From: Acidobacterium sp. S8
Lineage (GTDB): Bacteria > Acidobacteriota > Terriglobia > Terriglobales > Acidobacteriaceae
Reading direction: 5' to 3'
DNA length: 64,000 nucleotides
Assembly: GCF_009765985.1 (NCBI RefSeq)
Contig: NZ_LMUM01000027.1
Coordinates: forward strand, 1 to 64,000
Part shown: piece after piece, positions 25,471-34,755 of the stretch
How positions within the stretch are numbered: position 1 is the stretch's first letter
Layout of the letters: every line of letters starts with the position of its first letter
The notes under the pieces: model-generated
Database searches by the model: none
What the model was told of the DNA's origin: nothing
What the model saw: the letters and a program-made list of their open reading frames with translations, nothing else
Position numbers and translations under genes: made by a program

Positions 25471-25725
25471 ATGCTGAAAATTGAACGATCGTCTGACGGC
25501 AATGTCACGACGCTTCATCTGATTGGTCGACTCCAGGAGGAGCATATTCCAGAGCTGGTTCGCGAAATCGAGAAGAGCGGCTCCGTCATCCAGATTTCCA
25601 TGGCAGAAGTCGATCTCGTTGATTTGGCCGGGATCCGTTTTCTTGCCAGATGTCGATCAGAGGGTATCCCTCTCCTTAGTTCTTCGCAGTACATAACGGA
25701 ATGGATCGATAAGGAGCTTCTATGA
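25471..25725 (+). CDS. Small STAS-like protein
   Basis: An 84-residue protein starting MLKIERSSDGNVTTLHLIGRLQEEHIPELVREIEKSG, then VIQISMAEVDLVDLAGIRFLARCRSEGIPLL. This beta-beta-helix order and the VDLVDLAGIRFL segment resemble STAS/anti-sigma-factor-antagonist domains, where a Ser after the D-x-x-G turn is often phosphorylated; here the turn reads VDLAG without the Ser. The ORF start at 25420 adds 17 unlikely residues. A 14-codon ORF (ATG 25722, preceded by AAGGAG) overlaps its stop and leads toward the araC gene. The role is unknown; it may be a degenerate regulator partner. Confidence 0.6.
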   Translation: MLKIERSSDGNVTTLHLIGRLQEEHIPELVREIEKSGSVIQISMAEVDLVDLAGIRFLARCRSEGIPLLSSSQYITEWIDKELL

Positions 25726-25783
25726 GCACTTCATTCGAACGGTTGATGAAGCAGGTAACCCACTAGGAAGGATCGAAGGACGC

Positions 25784-26776
25784 ATGTATCTGACTGCATC
25801 GTACGAAGAACAAAGTCTATGCCGGATGATGCGTTCAACTTACAGCATCGTCGATCGTCCGATCCTCGTTCTGAGGGAACGCGCAACACTGCAGTCAGCT
25901 ATCGCAAGAATGACTTCACAAGCGGGTTTTCCTGATCCGGTGGAGGGCTTACATTCGACTAAAGCATTTCTCATAGCGGTCCATCTCGTCGCCTCTGCTG
26001 GGGAAATGCGTGATTCCCACATGGATGGTAGAGCAGTAACGTCGGAATCTTGGACGATTGGTGGGGTGACCATCTACGACCTTGACGAAGCCCCACCGTT
26101 TTTCAGGACATGTGCTTTCGACTGCGTCCACTACTACCTGCCTCGCGCGACAATTGACGCATACACAGATTCGGCTGGTTTAGCACGGATTGGAACTCTC
26201 CGTTGTCCCAAGGGTAAGTACGATCACGTCCTTTACCATCTCGCCCAAGCACTCTTGCCGATGCTCGCACAGCGCGATCTGATATGCGAGATGTATCTCA
26301 ATCACTACTTGCCGATGTTATGTGCGTATCTCGTTCGGTGTTATGGATCAGTTCGGCCACCCAAAGCCCGGGGCGGTCTTGCCCCGTGGCAAAGACGGTG
26401 CGTTACTAGCATGATTCGAAGCGATCTCAGGGGTGACGCGAGCATGAGCAAACTTGCAGAGACATGCGGCCTCTCGGTCAGCCATTTTGCTCGCTGCTTC
26501 CGGACGACGTTTGGAATTCCTGTTCATCGCTATGTCGTTCAGGAACGGATTGAGGCAGCTAAGAGAATGCTCTTAGACCCGGGAAATAGTCTGACTCAGA
26601 TTGCGCTCGAAACCGGCTTCTCCGACCAAGCTGCTTTTGGCCGTACATTCGGCAGCCTCGTGGGGCTGACTCCTGCAAAGTGGAGGAAGGAACGTCTTTA
26701 CGCCACAATTCAGCAAAGCGCACCGATCATGGATGGGATCGAACTGCATCAGGAGGTGGCTGGGACGACGCGCTAA
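25784..26776 (+). CDS. AraC-family transcriptional regulator
   Basis: A 330-residue regulator with two C-terminal helix-turn-helix motifs (about residues 200-305): MSKLAETCGLSVSHFARCFRTTFGIPVHRYVVQERIEAAKRMLLDPGNSLTQIALETGFSDQAAFGRTFGSLVGLTPAKWRK. The N-terminal ~190 residues are a ligand or sensing region without clear cupin signature. GAAGGA precedes ATG 25784. It follows the STAS-like gene closely. Its target could be adjacent cargo genes. Confidence 0.9.
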   Translation: MYLTASYEEQSLCRMMRSTYSIVDRPILVLRERATLQSAIARMTSQAGFPDPVEGLHSTKAFLIAVHLVASAGEMRDSHMDGRAVTSESWTIGGVTIYDLDEAPPFFRTCAFDCVHYYLPRATIDAYTDSAGLARIGTLRCPKGKYDHVLYHLAQALLPMLAQRDLICEMYLNHYLPMLCAYLVRCYGSVRPPKARGGLAPWQRRCVTSMIRSDLRGDASMSKLAETCGLSVSHFARCFRTTFGIPVHRYVVQERIEAAKRMLLDPGNSLTQIALETGFSDQAAFGRTFGSLVGLTPAKWRKERLYATIQQSAPIMDGIELHQEVAGTTR

Positions 26777-26977
26777 GAATGCTGCTTGCTGCTTCGGTTT
26801 GGTTAGTCGCAATCGGCAATTCGACGAAAGTTGGTCGCCTCCTTATGGGATAGACCGCAAGCAGGCGATTGTTCGGCTGTAATCGCAAAAGGTTTTCGCG
26901 AACGACAAGCCCCAGAACGGACGGCATTGTTCAGATCAAAAGAGCAGGAAATATCTGCTGGGCCAGGATGCAGAGAT

Positions 26978-27265
26978 TTGTCCCTCCCAATCGAAATCCG
27001 TCTGCAAGTAACAGCAATCGTCCTCGCCGAGGAACTGAGTTTCACTAGGGCGGCGGACCGCCTCAAAATTACTCAGCCGGCACTCAGTAAACGAATCGTC
27101 GAACTCGAAAGCAGAGTCGGCTTCGCGATCTTCAAGAGAGACCACAGGACAGTAGAGCTAACGAACGCCGGACAGGTCTTCATCAGGGGTTGCAAAGACT
27201 CCTCTGCTTTGCTCGAAAAAGCTGTGAGGCTAGCTTCTGCGACTATCGATGATTCTGTCCAATGA
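26978..27265 (+). pseudogene. LysR-type regulator, DNA-binding part only
   Basis: The frame contains the LysR helix-turn-helix LAEELSFTRAADRLKITQPALSKRIVELESRVGFAIFKRDHRTVELTNAGQVFI, but ends after LASATIDDSVQ, before any substrate-binding domain (intact proteins are ~300 residues). The N-terminus IEIRLQVTAIVLAEEL matches the family only loosely and no ATG sits at the expected place; TTG 26978 is the nearest start. Truncated LysR-like reading frames also occur near conjugation genes, so a functional 95-residue DNA-binding protein cannot be excluded. It marks the right edge of the cargo block before the relaxase gene. Confidence 0.6.
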
Positions 27266-27383
27266 CTTTTGGGCTTTCAATTATTCCTCCCAGGAATAAG
27301 AGACCCAAGATGTTCATATCAAAGGACGTTCCGTCCATCGCAGCGGTTTCATCCGGCTCGCAAAGGCTTAATAGCGGAGCGCG

Positions 27384-27415
27384 CTATTCAAACATAGGGC
27401 GATATCTTTGAATAG
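27384..27415. repeat. Inverted repeat upstream of the relaxase, possible oriT element
   Basis: CTATTCAAA and TTTGAATAG form perfect 9-base arms with 14 bases between them, flanked by GCG and TCGC, about 110 bases before the MobF relaxase start. MobF origins commonly carry an inverted repeat near the nick site adjacent to the relaxase gene. No known nic sequence was recognised, so this is only a candidate. Confidence 0.35.
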
Positions 27416-27524
27416 TCGCCAGGACTCAGAGCCGATTGAATCGCCGGTCATGCTGGTCCGAAGCATTAGCGCAGAGAATCTACCGCACTTGCAATGCGAT
27501 TTCGAACAGCCGTAGCGTCGCCTT

Positions 27525-30212
27525 ATGTTGACGATTCGGGCGATGACCGGCAGCGCTGGATATGCACAGAGGCATCTAGAGCATAGCGACTACTTCGATC
27601 AGAACCGGACCGTGCAGGGCGAGTGGCATGGACGGGGAGCCGAGCTGCTCGGACTGAATGGCACGGTAACGCACGAGCAGTTCGAAGCCGTTCGTGAAGG
27701 GCTCCATCCTGAGACGGGGGAGTTTCTGCGTCCGCGTCATAGTGCGGATCGAACTGCTACTGATGGCGCAGTTGAAAGCAACGCGCGTTCGCTCTACGAC
27801 TTTACGTTTTCGGCTCCGAAGTCTGTCTCAGTCCAAGCTCTCGTCGGTGACGATGACAGGCTGCTGGAAGCGCACCGTCACGCCGTGAGCGTGGCTTTGC
27901 AGGAAGCAGAGCGCTACGCGGGGACAAGGGTGCGCCTGGACGGAGCGAATCATGATCGTCAAACGGGAAATCTCGTCATCGCTGCATACACGCACGACAG
28001 CAGCCGTCAGCTTGATCCTCAGCTTCATACACACGCGGTCACCGCAAACCTGAGCTACGACGGAGTCGAGGGAAGGTGGAAGGCACTCCAAGCCTCAGGG
28101 GTATATGAGCGCCGTGCCTACATCACGGAGGTGTATCGGAATGAGCTGGCGCGCGAGGTGCGTGGGCTTGGGTACGAGATTGAGAGTCAGCGGAATGCAA
28201 AGGGAGTCGATAACGGATTCGAGATTAGAGGCATTTCCAAAGATGTCCTGGAGCGATACTCACAGCGAAGCGAGCAACGGGACGAATCCATACGGCAGTT
28301 TGCGGCGGAGCATGGACGCCAGCCTACGGATAATGAAGTCGCTGTTCTCGTGCGGGAATCTCGCCCGGACAAGTTGCATGAGATTAGCTCGGCGGAGGTT
28401 CACCGATTACAGGTAGATCGCATATCGCCGCAGGAACATGCAAACTTGCTCGATCTTCGGGAGACATCTATGGAGCACAGCCAACCGCTCGTTCCTGAAC
28501 GAACATTTGCCGTCCAATCCCTTCAACACGCGGAGGAACATCTCTTTGAGCGCAAGACCGTCTCCAAAGATCATGAGTTGATGACGGGGGCCTTACGCCA
28601 CGGCAGGGGAAAGCTCGACCTCGGCGATTTGCGAGGGAGCTATGAGTTTGAGGTATCGCAGGGCAAGCTGCTTCAGGTCGGCGGCAACGTAGCGACTCAA
28701 GCAAGCCTTGAGCGCGAGCGCAGCATGGTTGCTGTCGTCGATCAAGGCATTCATCGCTATCCGGCGCTGGGTGGCAGCGATCACTTTGAGCCGAAGGTAA
28801 GTCTTCGGTCCGAGCAGCGTCACGCTGCCGAAACGATACTTGCGTCTCAGGATTTTGCTATCAATCTGCGGGGTGCCGCAGGCACCGGGAAGACGGCAAC
28901 CTTGCAGGAGATTGATCGCGGCCTCCACGCTGCAGGGCATGAGGTCTTGGCTGTCGCTCCGACGCGAAGTGCTGTCGAAGAACTACAGAAGGTGGGCTTT
29001 GGAAACTCGATGACGGTCTCCCGATTGTTAGAAGACGAGACGGCTCAGCAAAGGCTTCGGGGCAATGTGCTGATCGTAGACGAGGCGGGCATGATCTCAG
29101 GGCGACAGATGGAAGGTCTGCTCGACCTGGCCCGGCGTGAGAATGCGCGGATTCTTTTCTCAGGTGACACACGCCAGATACAGAGTGTCGAATCCTCTGA
29201 TGCTCTACGGATTCTGGAGCGCGAATCGCGTATGACGAGTGTTTCCCTGACGGGCATCCAACGCCAGTCGAACCTCGAATATCGAGACGCTATTGAAACC
29301 TTTCGGAAGTCACCCGATCAAGGCTTTGCCAAGCTGCAAGACATGGGAGCCGTGCGTGAGGTGCCTTACACGGAGCGAGCGCAAGCTGTGGGCGACGTGT
29401 ATCGAGAGCTGACCGCAGTGCAGAACCGCAAGGTGCTCGTCGTTGCTCCGACGCATGAAGAGATCGGCAGAGTGACGCAAGCTATCCGTGAAGATCTCAA
29501 GCAAAGAGCCGTTCTGGGTGACGGCGAGACGCTGCACCGCCATATTCCTTTGCAGTGGACGGAGGCACAGAAGAAGGACATCTCGAACTATCAGCCCGAT
29601 CAGGTGTTGGTGTTTCACCGCGCCTCACATGGAATTGAGAAGCATGAGGCGCTGACCGTGACAAACGTATCCGGCTCCAGCATTCAAACGCTGAACGAAC
29701 GTGGTGAGGAGAAGTTTGTCAGTCTGACGCAAGCAAGATCGTTCTCTGTGCATGAGCGTATGGAGATTGAAGTCGCTGCTGGAGACAAACTCCTGATGAT
29801 GGGCAATCGCAAAGAACCAGGATTTCGAGCGACGAACGGAGAGCTGACGACCGTCCGGAGTGTAGAGCGCGGCATCATCAACTTAGAAGACGGTCGAAGC
29901 GTACCAGCAAACTATCGTGAGTTCACGCATGGGTACGCTGTCACGGCGCACCGGAGCCAAGGCAAGACGGTCGATCACGTCATCGTCTCAGCAGACGTGA
30001 TGAAGCAAGAGTTGTTTTACGTGGCAGCATCGCGCGGTCGTGAGGGCATTTCTATCGTCACGTCAGATGTAGAGCGCCTGGGCGAATCACTGGGAGTCTC
30101 GATGGCGCGTCCGTCTGCGATGGAACTTGCGAACGACATAGCCCAGCAAAAGATGTCGCCCAAGGATGACATCAGGCACGAGATCAGTTTCGAGATGGGA
30201 TTGAGTCTGTGA
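27525..30212 (+). CDS. MobF-type conjugative relaxase/helicase (TrwC/TraA-like)
   Basis: An 895-residue protein that nicks oriT and unwinds the transferred strand. The relaxase domain (about 1-300) shows MLTIRAMTGSAGYAQRHL, YDFTFSAPKSVSVQALVG and the metal-binding His cluster LDPQLHTHAVTANLSYD. The helicase half (about 420-880) has Walker A AAGTGKTATLQ, Walker B VLIVDEAGMIS, GDTRQIQSVE and the motif YAVTAHRSQGKTVDHVIV. The frame is complete, so the relaxase may still work and mobilise the element with help from another T4SS, since the local virB4 is broken. A second, decayed MobF copy lies at 60.8-61.2 kb. Confidence 0.92.
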   Translation: MLTIRAMTGSAGYAQRHLEHSDYFDQNRTVQGEWHGRGAELLGLNGTVTHEQFEAVREGLHPETGEFLRPRHSADRTATDGAVESNARSLYDFTFSAPKSVSVQALVGDDDRLLEAHRHAVSVALQEAERYAGTRVRLDGANHDRQTGNLVIAAYTHDSSRQLDPQLHTHAVTANLSYDGVEGRWKALQASGVYERRAYITEVYRNELAREVRGLGYEIESQRNAKGVDNGFEIRGISKDVLERYSQRSEQRDESIRQFAAEHGRQPTDNEVAVLVRESRPDKLHEISSAEVHRLQVDRISPQEHANLLDLRETSMEHSQPLVPERTFAVQSLQHAEEHLFERKTVSKDHELMTGALRHGRGKLDLGDLRGSYEFEVSQGKLLQVGGNVATQASLERERSMVAVVDQGIHRYPALGGSDHFEPKVSLRSEQRHAAETILASQDFAINLRGAAGTGKTATLQEIDRGLHAAGHEVLAVAPTRSAVEELQKVGFGNSMTVSRLLEDETAQQRLRGNVLIVDEAGMISGRQMEGLLDLARRENARILFSGDTRQIQSVESSDALRILERESRMTSVSLTGIQRQSNLEYRDAIETFRKSPDQGFAKLQDMGAVREVPYTERAQAVGDVYRELTAVQNRKVLVVAPTHEEIGRVTQAIREDLKQRAVLGDGETLHRHIPLQWTEAQKKDISNYQPDQVLVFHRASHGIEKHEALTVTNVSGSSIQTLNERGEEKFVSLTQARSFSVHERMEIEVAAGDKLLMMGNRKEPGFRATNGELTTVRSVERGIINLEDGRSVPANYREFTHGYAVTAHRSQGKTVDHVIVSADVMKQELFYVAASRGREGISIVTSDVERLGESLGVSMARPSAMELANDIAQQKMSPKDDIRHEISFEMGLSL

Positions 30213-30364
30213 TGTTCTCGCGCAGAAATTATTTTCGTGTAACGCCTCGCGATGCTGAGCAACACATTGCGCTCGTGTGCAACTCTGAGTAATTCATTGC
30301 TCTCCGCAGCCCTCTGGACAAGCATCGCACTTGGCCGCATTGTGGACATAGGGAGTCAAGAGCC

Positions 30365-30595
30365 ATGTCCAATCCTTCCATATCTAACGGGGCTTTTTTG
30401 AATACTGACGAAGCAGCCGCGATGCTGGGTGTCCATCCGAAGACATTGCAGCGACTGGCACGTTCAGGGCGCATCACTGCTTACCGGGTTGGCAAGCTAT
30501 GGAGATTCCAGGCCCGGGACTTGTGTGCCGATGTTGCCGTGCGGGTCGTGCCTCTTGATCGGCTCTACGACCATGTCGCTCCGATGAGCATTTGA
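30365..30595 (+). CDS. Excisionase-like HTH protein
   Basis: A 76-residue MerR/excisionase-type DNA-binding protein: FLNTDEAAAMLGVHPKTLQRLARSGRITAYRVGKLWRFQARDL, the helix-turn-helix_17 pattern with a wing ending in W-R-F. Such proteins bend attachment-site DNA or regulate integrase direction. A GGGAG sequence lies before ATG. It is a close paralogue of the protein at 32262 (KTLQRLAR-GR-T-YRVGKLWRF shared). The tail VPLDRLYDHVAPMSI differs from the paralogue. Confidence 0.85.
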   Translation: MSNPSISNGAFLNTDEAAAMLGVHPKTLQRLARSGRITAYRVGKLWRFQARDLCADVAVRVVPLDRLYDHVAPMSI

Positions 30596-30621
30596 ATCTC
30601 AGGTCGTTCCGACTGCCGTAA

Positions 30622-31818
30622 TCAGACTTGTGGATACAGCCTTGGGAAAAGTTCTTCTAGTGCGCTCTCTGGGAAACGAAGTGAGACTGGACCCTTCGGG
30701 GTAGAGGACGCTAGCAATCCAAGCTCTGTCACGTCAGCAAGAACGCGACGTGCGGTGCGTTCTGGAAGGCCAGTGATGCGGGCAATCTCTCCCCGCTCAA
30801 ACTCTCCCCGCATAAGCGCCTCTTCCAAGAGAGCTGCAGCTTGAGGTTTTAGAGTGCGGCTTCTTTCAACAAGCGTCTTAAGCCTTTGCCTCAATTCATT
30901 CAGGTCGAACAGTCCAGACATGAACTGAACTTGATCCAGGCAGACCTGAAGAAACCAGAGCACAAAGCTTTTCAATGCCTTTAGAGAGAGATTCCCTCGT
31001 CCGTCGAAGTCTCCCTGTCGTGGCATATCTGCCATGTCCATCACGCTTTTGTACTCGCCTCGGCTCTCAAGGCCTCGTGCGAGTCCACGCGAGATCGACC
31101 ACAACCCATGCGCTCCGATGCCGGTCTGATGTGCCATTGCGTGGCTCATCAAACGGCTCACACGCCCGTTCCCATCAGGGAATGGATGGATGTAGTTCAG
31201 ACGGTGGTGCGCGGCTGGGATGGCCATAATGCGGCTAGCGGTTCCAAGTTGCAAGAGGCTGTATCGCTGCTCAAAATACTGCATGAAGTCCGCCACGCGC
31301 TCGCTGGAAGGCGGAAGATGACGACCCACAGCATTATCGTGTTCGGGCCGCGAACGCCATTGGCCTGGGGCCATCACGATTTCTCGCGATTCGTTCTTGA
31401 GGGTGAGCATTGCGCGGGGAGCATCCCGATAAAACTCGTTGTGAATCCACTGAATGAATCCGGCGGATGTCGCGGGGGGCAGAGTACCCAAGAGAAACAT
31501 TCGGTCTATTTCTGTCTGAACCCTGACATGCGCCGCCGCTTCGATTTGCAGGTTGCGGCGTTCTTCATTCTGATCCAACTCACCCGAGAGGGCGCGTTCA
31601 ATGTCGCGTGGCCGCGTATTGTGACCTTCGATCAGATTGCTGTAATAGGTATTCATGATGCGTACCGCATCGGCCAAGTTTGCGGCTGTTACAGGATGCA
31701 AAAATTTACCGAGGACGGATACGGTTGCCGTCAGATCTGCAACTACGTCGGCGATAGCTGACGAGGGTTCATCGATCAGGGCTGGTTCGATTCGACTTGG
31801 AATCTCAATATCCGACAT
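30622..31818 (-). CDS. Fic-domain protein (AMP-transferase family)
   Basis: A 398-residue Fic protein, a family that usually attaches AMP to target proteins. The active-site loop is complete: [13 protein letters not shown] (about residues 215-227, His catalytic). The N-terminal helix carries SNLIEGHNT, matching the (S/T)xxxE(G/N) inhibitory motif, so it should be a class II, self-inhibited enzyme. A C-terminal winged helix ([27 protein letters not shown]) suggests it may bind DNA. Repeats and a 14-base palindrome lie 67-112 bases upstream. It is read opposite to the two excisionase-like genes flanking it, typical of accessory cargo near an integrase. Confidence 0.9.
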   Translation of the reverse strand: MSDIEIPSRIEPALIDEPSSAIADVVADLTATVSVLGKFLHPVTAANLADAVRIMNTYYSNLIEGHNTRPRDIERALSGELDQNEERRNLQIEAAAHVRVQTEIDRMFLLGTLPPATSAGFIQWIHNEFYRDAPRAMLTLKNESREIVMAPGQWRSRPEHDNAVGRHLPPSSERVADFMQYFEQRYSLLQLGTASRIMAIPAAHHRLNYIHPFPDGNGRVSRLMSHAMAHQTGIGAHGLWSISRGLARGLESRGEYKSVMDMADMPRQGDFDGRGNLSLKALKSFVLWFLQVCLDQVQFMSGLFDLNELRQRLKTLVERSRTLKPQAAALLEEALMRGEFERGEIARITGLPERTARRVLADVTELGLLASSTPKGPVSLRFPESALEELFPRLYPQV

Positions 31819-32261
31819 GGGTTTAGTTGGCCGAACTTATACAGGGGAAATATCACGTATCCACTGATGATACGCCACAACATAGGCCAATGTTGGCCGA
31901 TGATGTGGCCGATGTTGGTCGATGTTGGTCAATCTCAAACATACGGAGAGAAGCTAGCTGAGATCAGTTGTCGGCTGGTGCGTTGTGGAGAATGGCAGGA
32001 GCGTTGAGCGCTAAGTTTACGTGATAAGGGCACCACCCCAAGATCAGCGCCTTCGACGACCGTTCGCGGCCCACGGCAAACTATTTTTTGCCAGTTTTCC
32101 ACAGGCATATCGTGTCCGTAGAGTTCCCAAGAATTCCTTAGAAGACACTGCAACGACAATACGGGCCTTAGACTCCGAAAGACCTCTGCCGTAACCGCCT
32201 TGTCGGCCCATAGACAAACCCAAACGCATGTTCCATCGTGTGTTCAGGAGGCGTACGAGCC
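31819..32261. other. 443-base non-coding gap upstream of fic, with repeats
   Basis: Contains a 6-base inverted repeat CGTATC-N7-GATACG (31856-31874), the GATGTTGG repeats described separately, and, toward 32245, the AGGAGG site of the second excisionase-like gene. Minus-strand ORFs 31935-32159 and 32044-32229 share the stretch but have no recognised similarity. I cannot exclude a decayed gene there. Confidence 0.5.
31885..31930. repeat. Iteron-like tandem repeats and palindrome
   Basis: Four near-tandem units: AATGTTGGCC, GATGATGTGGCC, GATGTTGGTC and GATGTTGGTC. The first overlaps the perfect palindrome GGCCAATGTTGGCC (31885-31898). A further TTGGCC lies at 31828-31833. The array is 67-112 bases before the fic start. 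It could be a regulator-binding array or a small replication-type iteron cluster of the element. Confidence 0.5.
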
Positions 32262-32507
32262 ATGTCCGAATTCAAGTTTGTTTCTGAACCGTTCCTGGAT
32301 AGCGATCAAGCCGCCGCTATCCTTCGCATTCACCCTAAGACCCTTCAACGCCTTGCGCGGTGCGGTCGTGTCACCGGCTACCGCGTTGGGAAGCTGTGGC
32401 GATTTCACGCCTCCGACCTCGAAGGCCGCAACGATAGCTTCTCTTCCACACTCGACTCCGGCACTGCCGAGCGGTACGCTTTAAGTACCACTTGTGCCCG
32501 CAACTAA
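32262..32507 (+). CDS. Excisionase-like HTH protein, next to integrase
   Basis: An 81-residue protein: FLDSDQAAAILRIHPKTLQRLARCGRVTGYRVGKLWRFHASDL, paralogous to the product at 30365. ATG 32262 is preceded by AGGAGG; the ORF start at 32238 is an upstream GTG without signal. It ends 15 bases before the integrase start, so the pair xis-int is probably one operon, with this protein acting as the recombination directionality factor. Confidence 0.87.
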   Translation: MSEFKFVSEPFLDSDQAAAILRIHPKTLQRLARCGRVTGYRVGKLWRFHASDLEGRNDSFSSTLDSGTAERYALSTTCARN

Positions 32508-32522
32508 ACAGGAGGAATATCC

Positions 32523-33704
32523 ATGTTTGTTCGGTCACGATTTCAATATGGCAGTCTGCGGCTACGGAAGCGCGAACGGAGTACCGACGTGTGGGAGTTT
32601 CGTTATTACGAGACCAGCCCGGTTGGCAAACGGATCAGGCAGAGCGTCATCCTTGGGGATCAGGCTCTCTACCGGACCGAGGCCGACGCACGGAAGGCAA
32701 CGCAAGCTCTTCTCATGCGGCTCAACGACGAAGCTCCACGCGCTGAGATGGAAGCTCCGACGTTCGGGGCTCTGCTCGATAGGTATATCGAGCATGAGTT
32801 GCCAGAGCGACACTCGACTCAGAGGTCGCATCTCTCGAATATTCGGAAACACATCAGGCCGCGTTGGAGCGATCAACCGATTAACAGGATGAAGCCGATG
32901 GCGATGGAGCAGTGGCTGCGCGATCTGCCGCTTGCACCCAAGTCAAAGGTTCACATCCGAAGCTTGATGCACCTGGTTATGAAGTGCGCGGAACGATGGG
33001 GAGTCATAGAGATTGGCAAGAACCCCGTTGCTCTAGTGCGCGTTAAGAACGCAAGCAAGCGGCTGAAGCGGCCCCAGATCCTCGAAGTGGCTCAGTTCTT
33101 CGAGATGCTCAAGCATCTCGCGGAGCCGTACCGAACCATGGTGATGGTGGCGCAATGTACGGGACTTCGCATCAGCGAAATCCTTGGCCTGCAGTGGGGC
33201 GACTTCGATTTTGAAGCGCACACCTTCATGGTTCAGCGCAGCGTTGTCAGCGGAAGGGTAGATGCGGTGAAGACGGAATATTCAAAGGACTACGTTCCGC
33301 TCGATCCGCGTCTGGAAGGACTGCTGTTGGAATGGCGGACCTTCAGCGCATATCCCAGCGATGCAGATTGGGTTTTCGCCAATCCGCAGACCGGGAAGCC
33401 CTTTCACCAGGAAAGCCTCAAGAAGCATCAGCTGCACCGGGTTGCCGAACTCATCGGCCTGCCGGACGGGATCGGATGGCACACGTTCCGCCACACCTAC
33501 CGTTCGTGGCTGGACGAGACCGGCGCTCCTATGAAGGTGCAACAAGAGCTGATGCGACACGCCTCGATCCAGACGACGATGAACATCTACGGACGGGCGA
33601 TGAACGATTCCAAGCGCAAAGCCAACAGCCAAGTCGTTGGGCTGGCATTCGGCGAATCGATGGAATCGAGAAGGGAGGGATTAAGCACAACAGCCCTTCA
33701 GTAG
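32523..33704 (+). CDS. Tyrosine recombinase (integrase) of the mobile element
   Basis: A 393-residue site-specific integrase. An Arm-DNA-binding N-terminus (SRFQYGSLRLRKRERSTDVWEFRYYE) is followed by a SAM-like core-binding domain (about 80-170) and the catalytic domain, with TGLRISEIL (first Arg), HTFRHTYRSW (His-x2-Arg), and the tyrosine in TTMNIYGRAM. AGGAGG precedes ATG. It faces the 3' end of an initiator tRNA gene 86 bases downstream, the normal arrangement for an integrase targeting that tRNA. A remnant with the same N-terminal pattern occurs at 62157. Confidence 0.92.
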   Translation: MFVRSRFQYGSLRLRKRERSTDVWEFRYYETSPVGKRIRQSVILGDQALYRTEADARKATQALLMRLNDEAPRAEMEAPTFGALLDRYIEHELPERHSTQRSHLSNIRKHIRPRWSDQPINRMKPMAMEQWLRDLPLAPKSKVHIRSLMHLVMKCAERWGVIEIGKNPVALVRVKNASKRLKRPQILEVAQFFEMLKHLAEPYRTMVMVAQCTGLRISEILGLQWGDFDFEAHTFMVQRSVVSGRVDAVKTEYSKDYVPLDPRLEGLLLEWRTFSAYPSDADWVFANPQTGKPFHQESLKKHQLHRVAELIGLPDGIGWHTFRHTYRSWLDETGAPMKVQQELMRHASIQTTMNIYGRAMNDSKRKANSQVVGLAFGESMESRREGLSTTALQ

Positions 33705-33712
33705 AAGGGCTG
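33691..33712 (+). terminator. Hairpin at the integrase stop
   Basis: CAGCCCTTC and GAAGGGCTG form a 9-base stem with loop AGTA, overlapping the integrase stop codon. No U-run follows, so it may be a weak terminator or a structure within the attachment region between integrase and tRNA. Confidence 0.4.
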
Positions 33713-33789
33713 AATCAGTGGCCATTTCCGATTGGGGGATAATGGGGACTTAATTGGGTTTTTCGTTTCTCGTAACTGCTTGATTTGAT

Positions 33790-33866
<77 letters not shown>

Positions 33867-34044
33867 ATCTGATATTAACAATCCATTGCGGGTAGGTCAA
33901 ACGGCGCAAGTTATGCGCCAACCGTGCTGAAGTTGTTTTTTGTGATCACCATAGAGCCTCATTTCAAGAAGGGCGGTTCTGGGGGCGCTTATTTTGCTTT
34001 CAATTCAGGAGCAATCGCCAATTAGCGGCATAATCTTCGATGGG

Positions 34045-34755
34045 TTAGTAAATTGGTTTTGGGACTGGATCATATGCGCTGCCGAATTTGTTGTCGTGGT
34101 TGGCGAGAGCGGGTATCGGAATTTTTATTTGTCCAAGATCAACGGGCCGGCCAGATAAATGCACATTTCTATTCAATCCGCTGAGAATCGATGGTGGTAC
34201 GCTTTCGATCCAGACGTGCAATCGGTAATCACCGGCCGGAATGTCGGGAAGCACAAACGCATCGTTCGCGGCCGCAATTGCAAAGAAAGGAGTAGATAGC
34301 GTCAAAACGACAGCGCTCATTTCCGGATGAATGTTGCAGAAAATATATGAAATACCTTCACGCGGGAAAACGACCGATTTGCTGGAACCCGCTTCATAAA
34401 GCCCGAGGTCAAAACGCTTGCCATCAAAAAGTGAGAAGACATTGTGAAAGAAAGGATCGCCGTTGGGAAACTCGACACTGCTGCCCGTAGGGATAACCTG
34501 AAGGTGTGGAATAAACGTACGGTTTTTCTGTTGAAGGGTGTAATGTCCATGAGGAAGAAACGGGGGCGAATCGGTTCCGGCCAACGGTTCGAGCCAAATG
34601 ACCGCAGGTACAAAGCGCTGCTTTCCGGCTGTAGAGGGAATGATACGCAGACGTAATTCTGAGGTTGTTTCGGCAACACGAATCTGCGCGCATAGCATCT
34701 GCAACGCCAGAGCCGCGACGCAGAATAGCCATTTGCCAAATCGCTTTCTGCTCAT
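34045..34755 (-). CDS. Exported cupredoxin (MauL-like blue-copper protein)
   Basis: A 236-residue protein with signal peptide LFCVAALALQMLCAQ. The cupredoxin core (about residues 45-155) contains IIPTGSSVEFPNGDPFFHNVFSLF with the first copper His, and YIFCNIHPEMSAVV with Cys, His and Met, a complete type-1 copper ligand set. A second beta region follows, with FVLPDIPAGDYRLHVW, a carboxypeptidase-regulatory-type strand pattern. It should carry electrons in the periplasm. It is last in an operon with response regulator, kinase and porin; its ATG overlaps the porin stop. Likely controlled by the TTGTCA repeats at the operon head. Confidence 0.85.
   Translation of the reverse strand: MSRKRFGKWLFCVAALALQMLCAQIRVAETTSELRLRIIPSTAGKQRFVPAVIWLEPLAGTDSPPFLPHGHYTLQQKNRTFIPHLQVIPTGSSVEFPNGDPFFHNVFSLFDGKRFDLGLYEAGSSKSVVFPREGISYIFCNIHPEMSAVVLTLSTPFFAIAAANDAFVLPDIPAGDYRLHVWIESVPPSILSGLNRNVHLSGRPVDLGQIKIPIPALANHDNKFGSAYDPVPKPIY

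Noticed and set aside
31108-31761. 217-residue plus-strand ORF
   Set aside because: Antisense to the intact fic gene, which has a complete HPFxDGNGR motif.
31875-31935. CRISPR array
   Set aside because: The repeat units are contiguous 10-12-mers without spacers and no cas gene is present, so this is an iteron or operator array.
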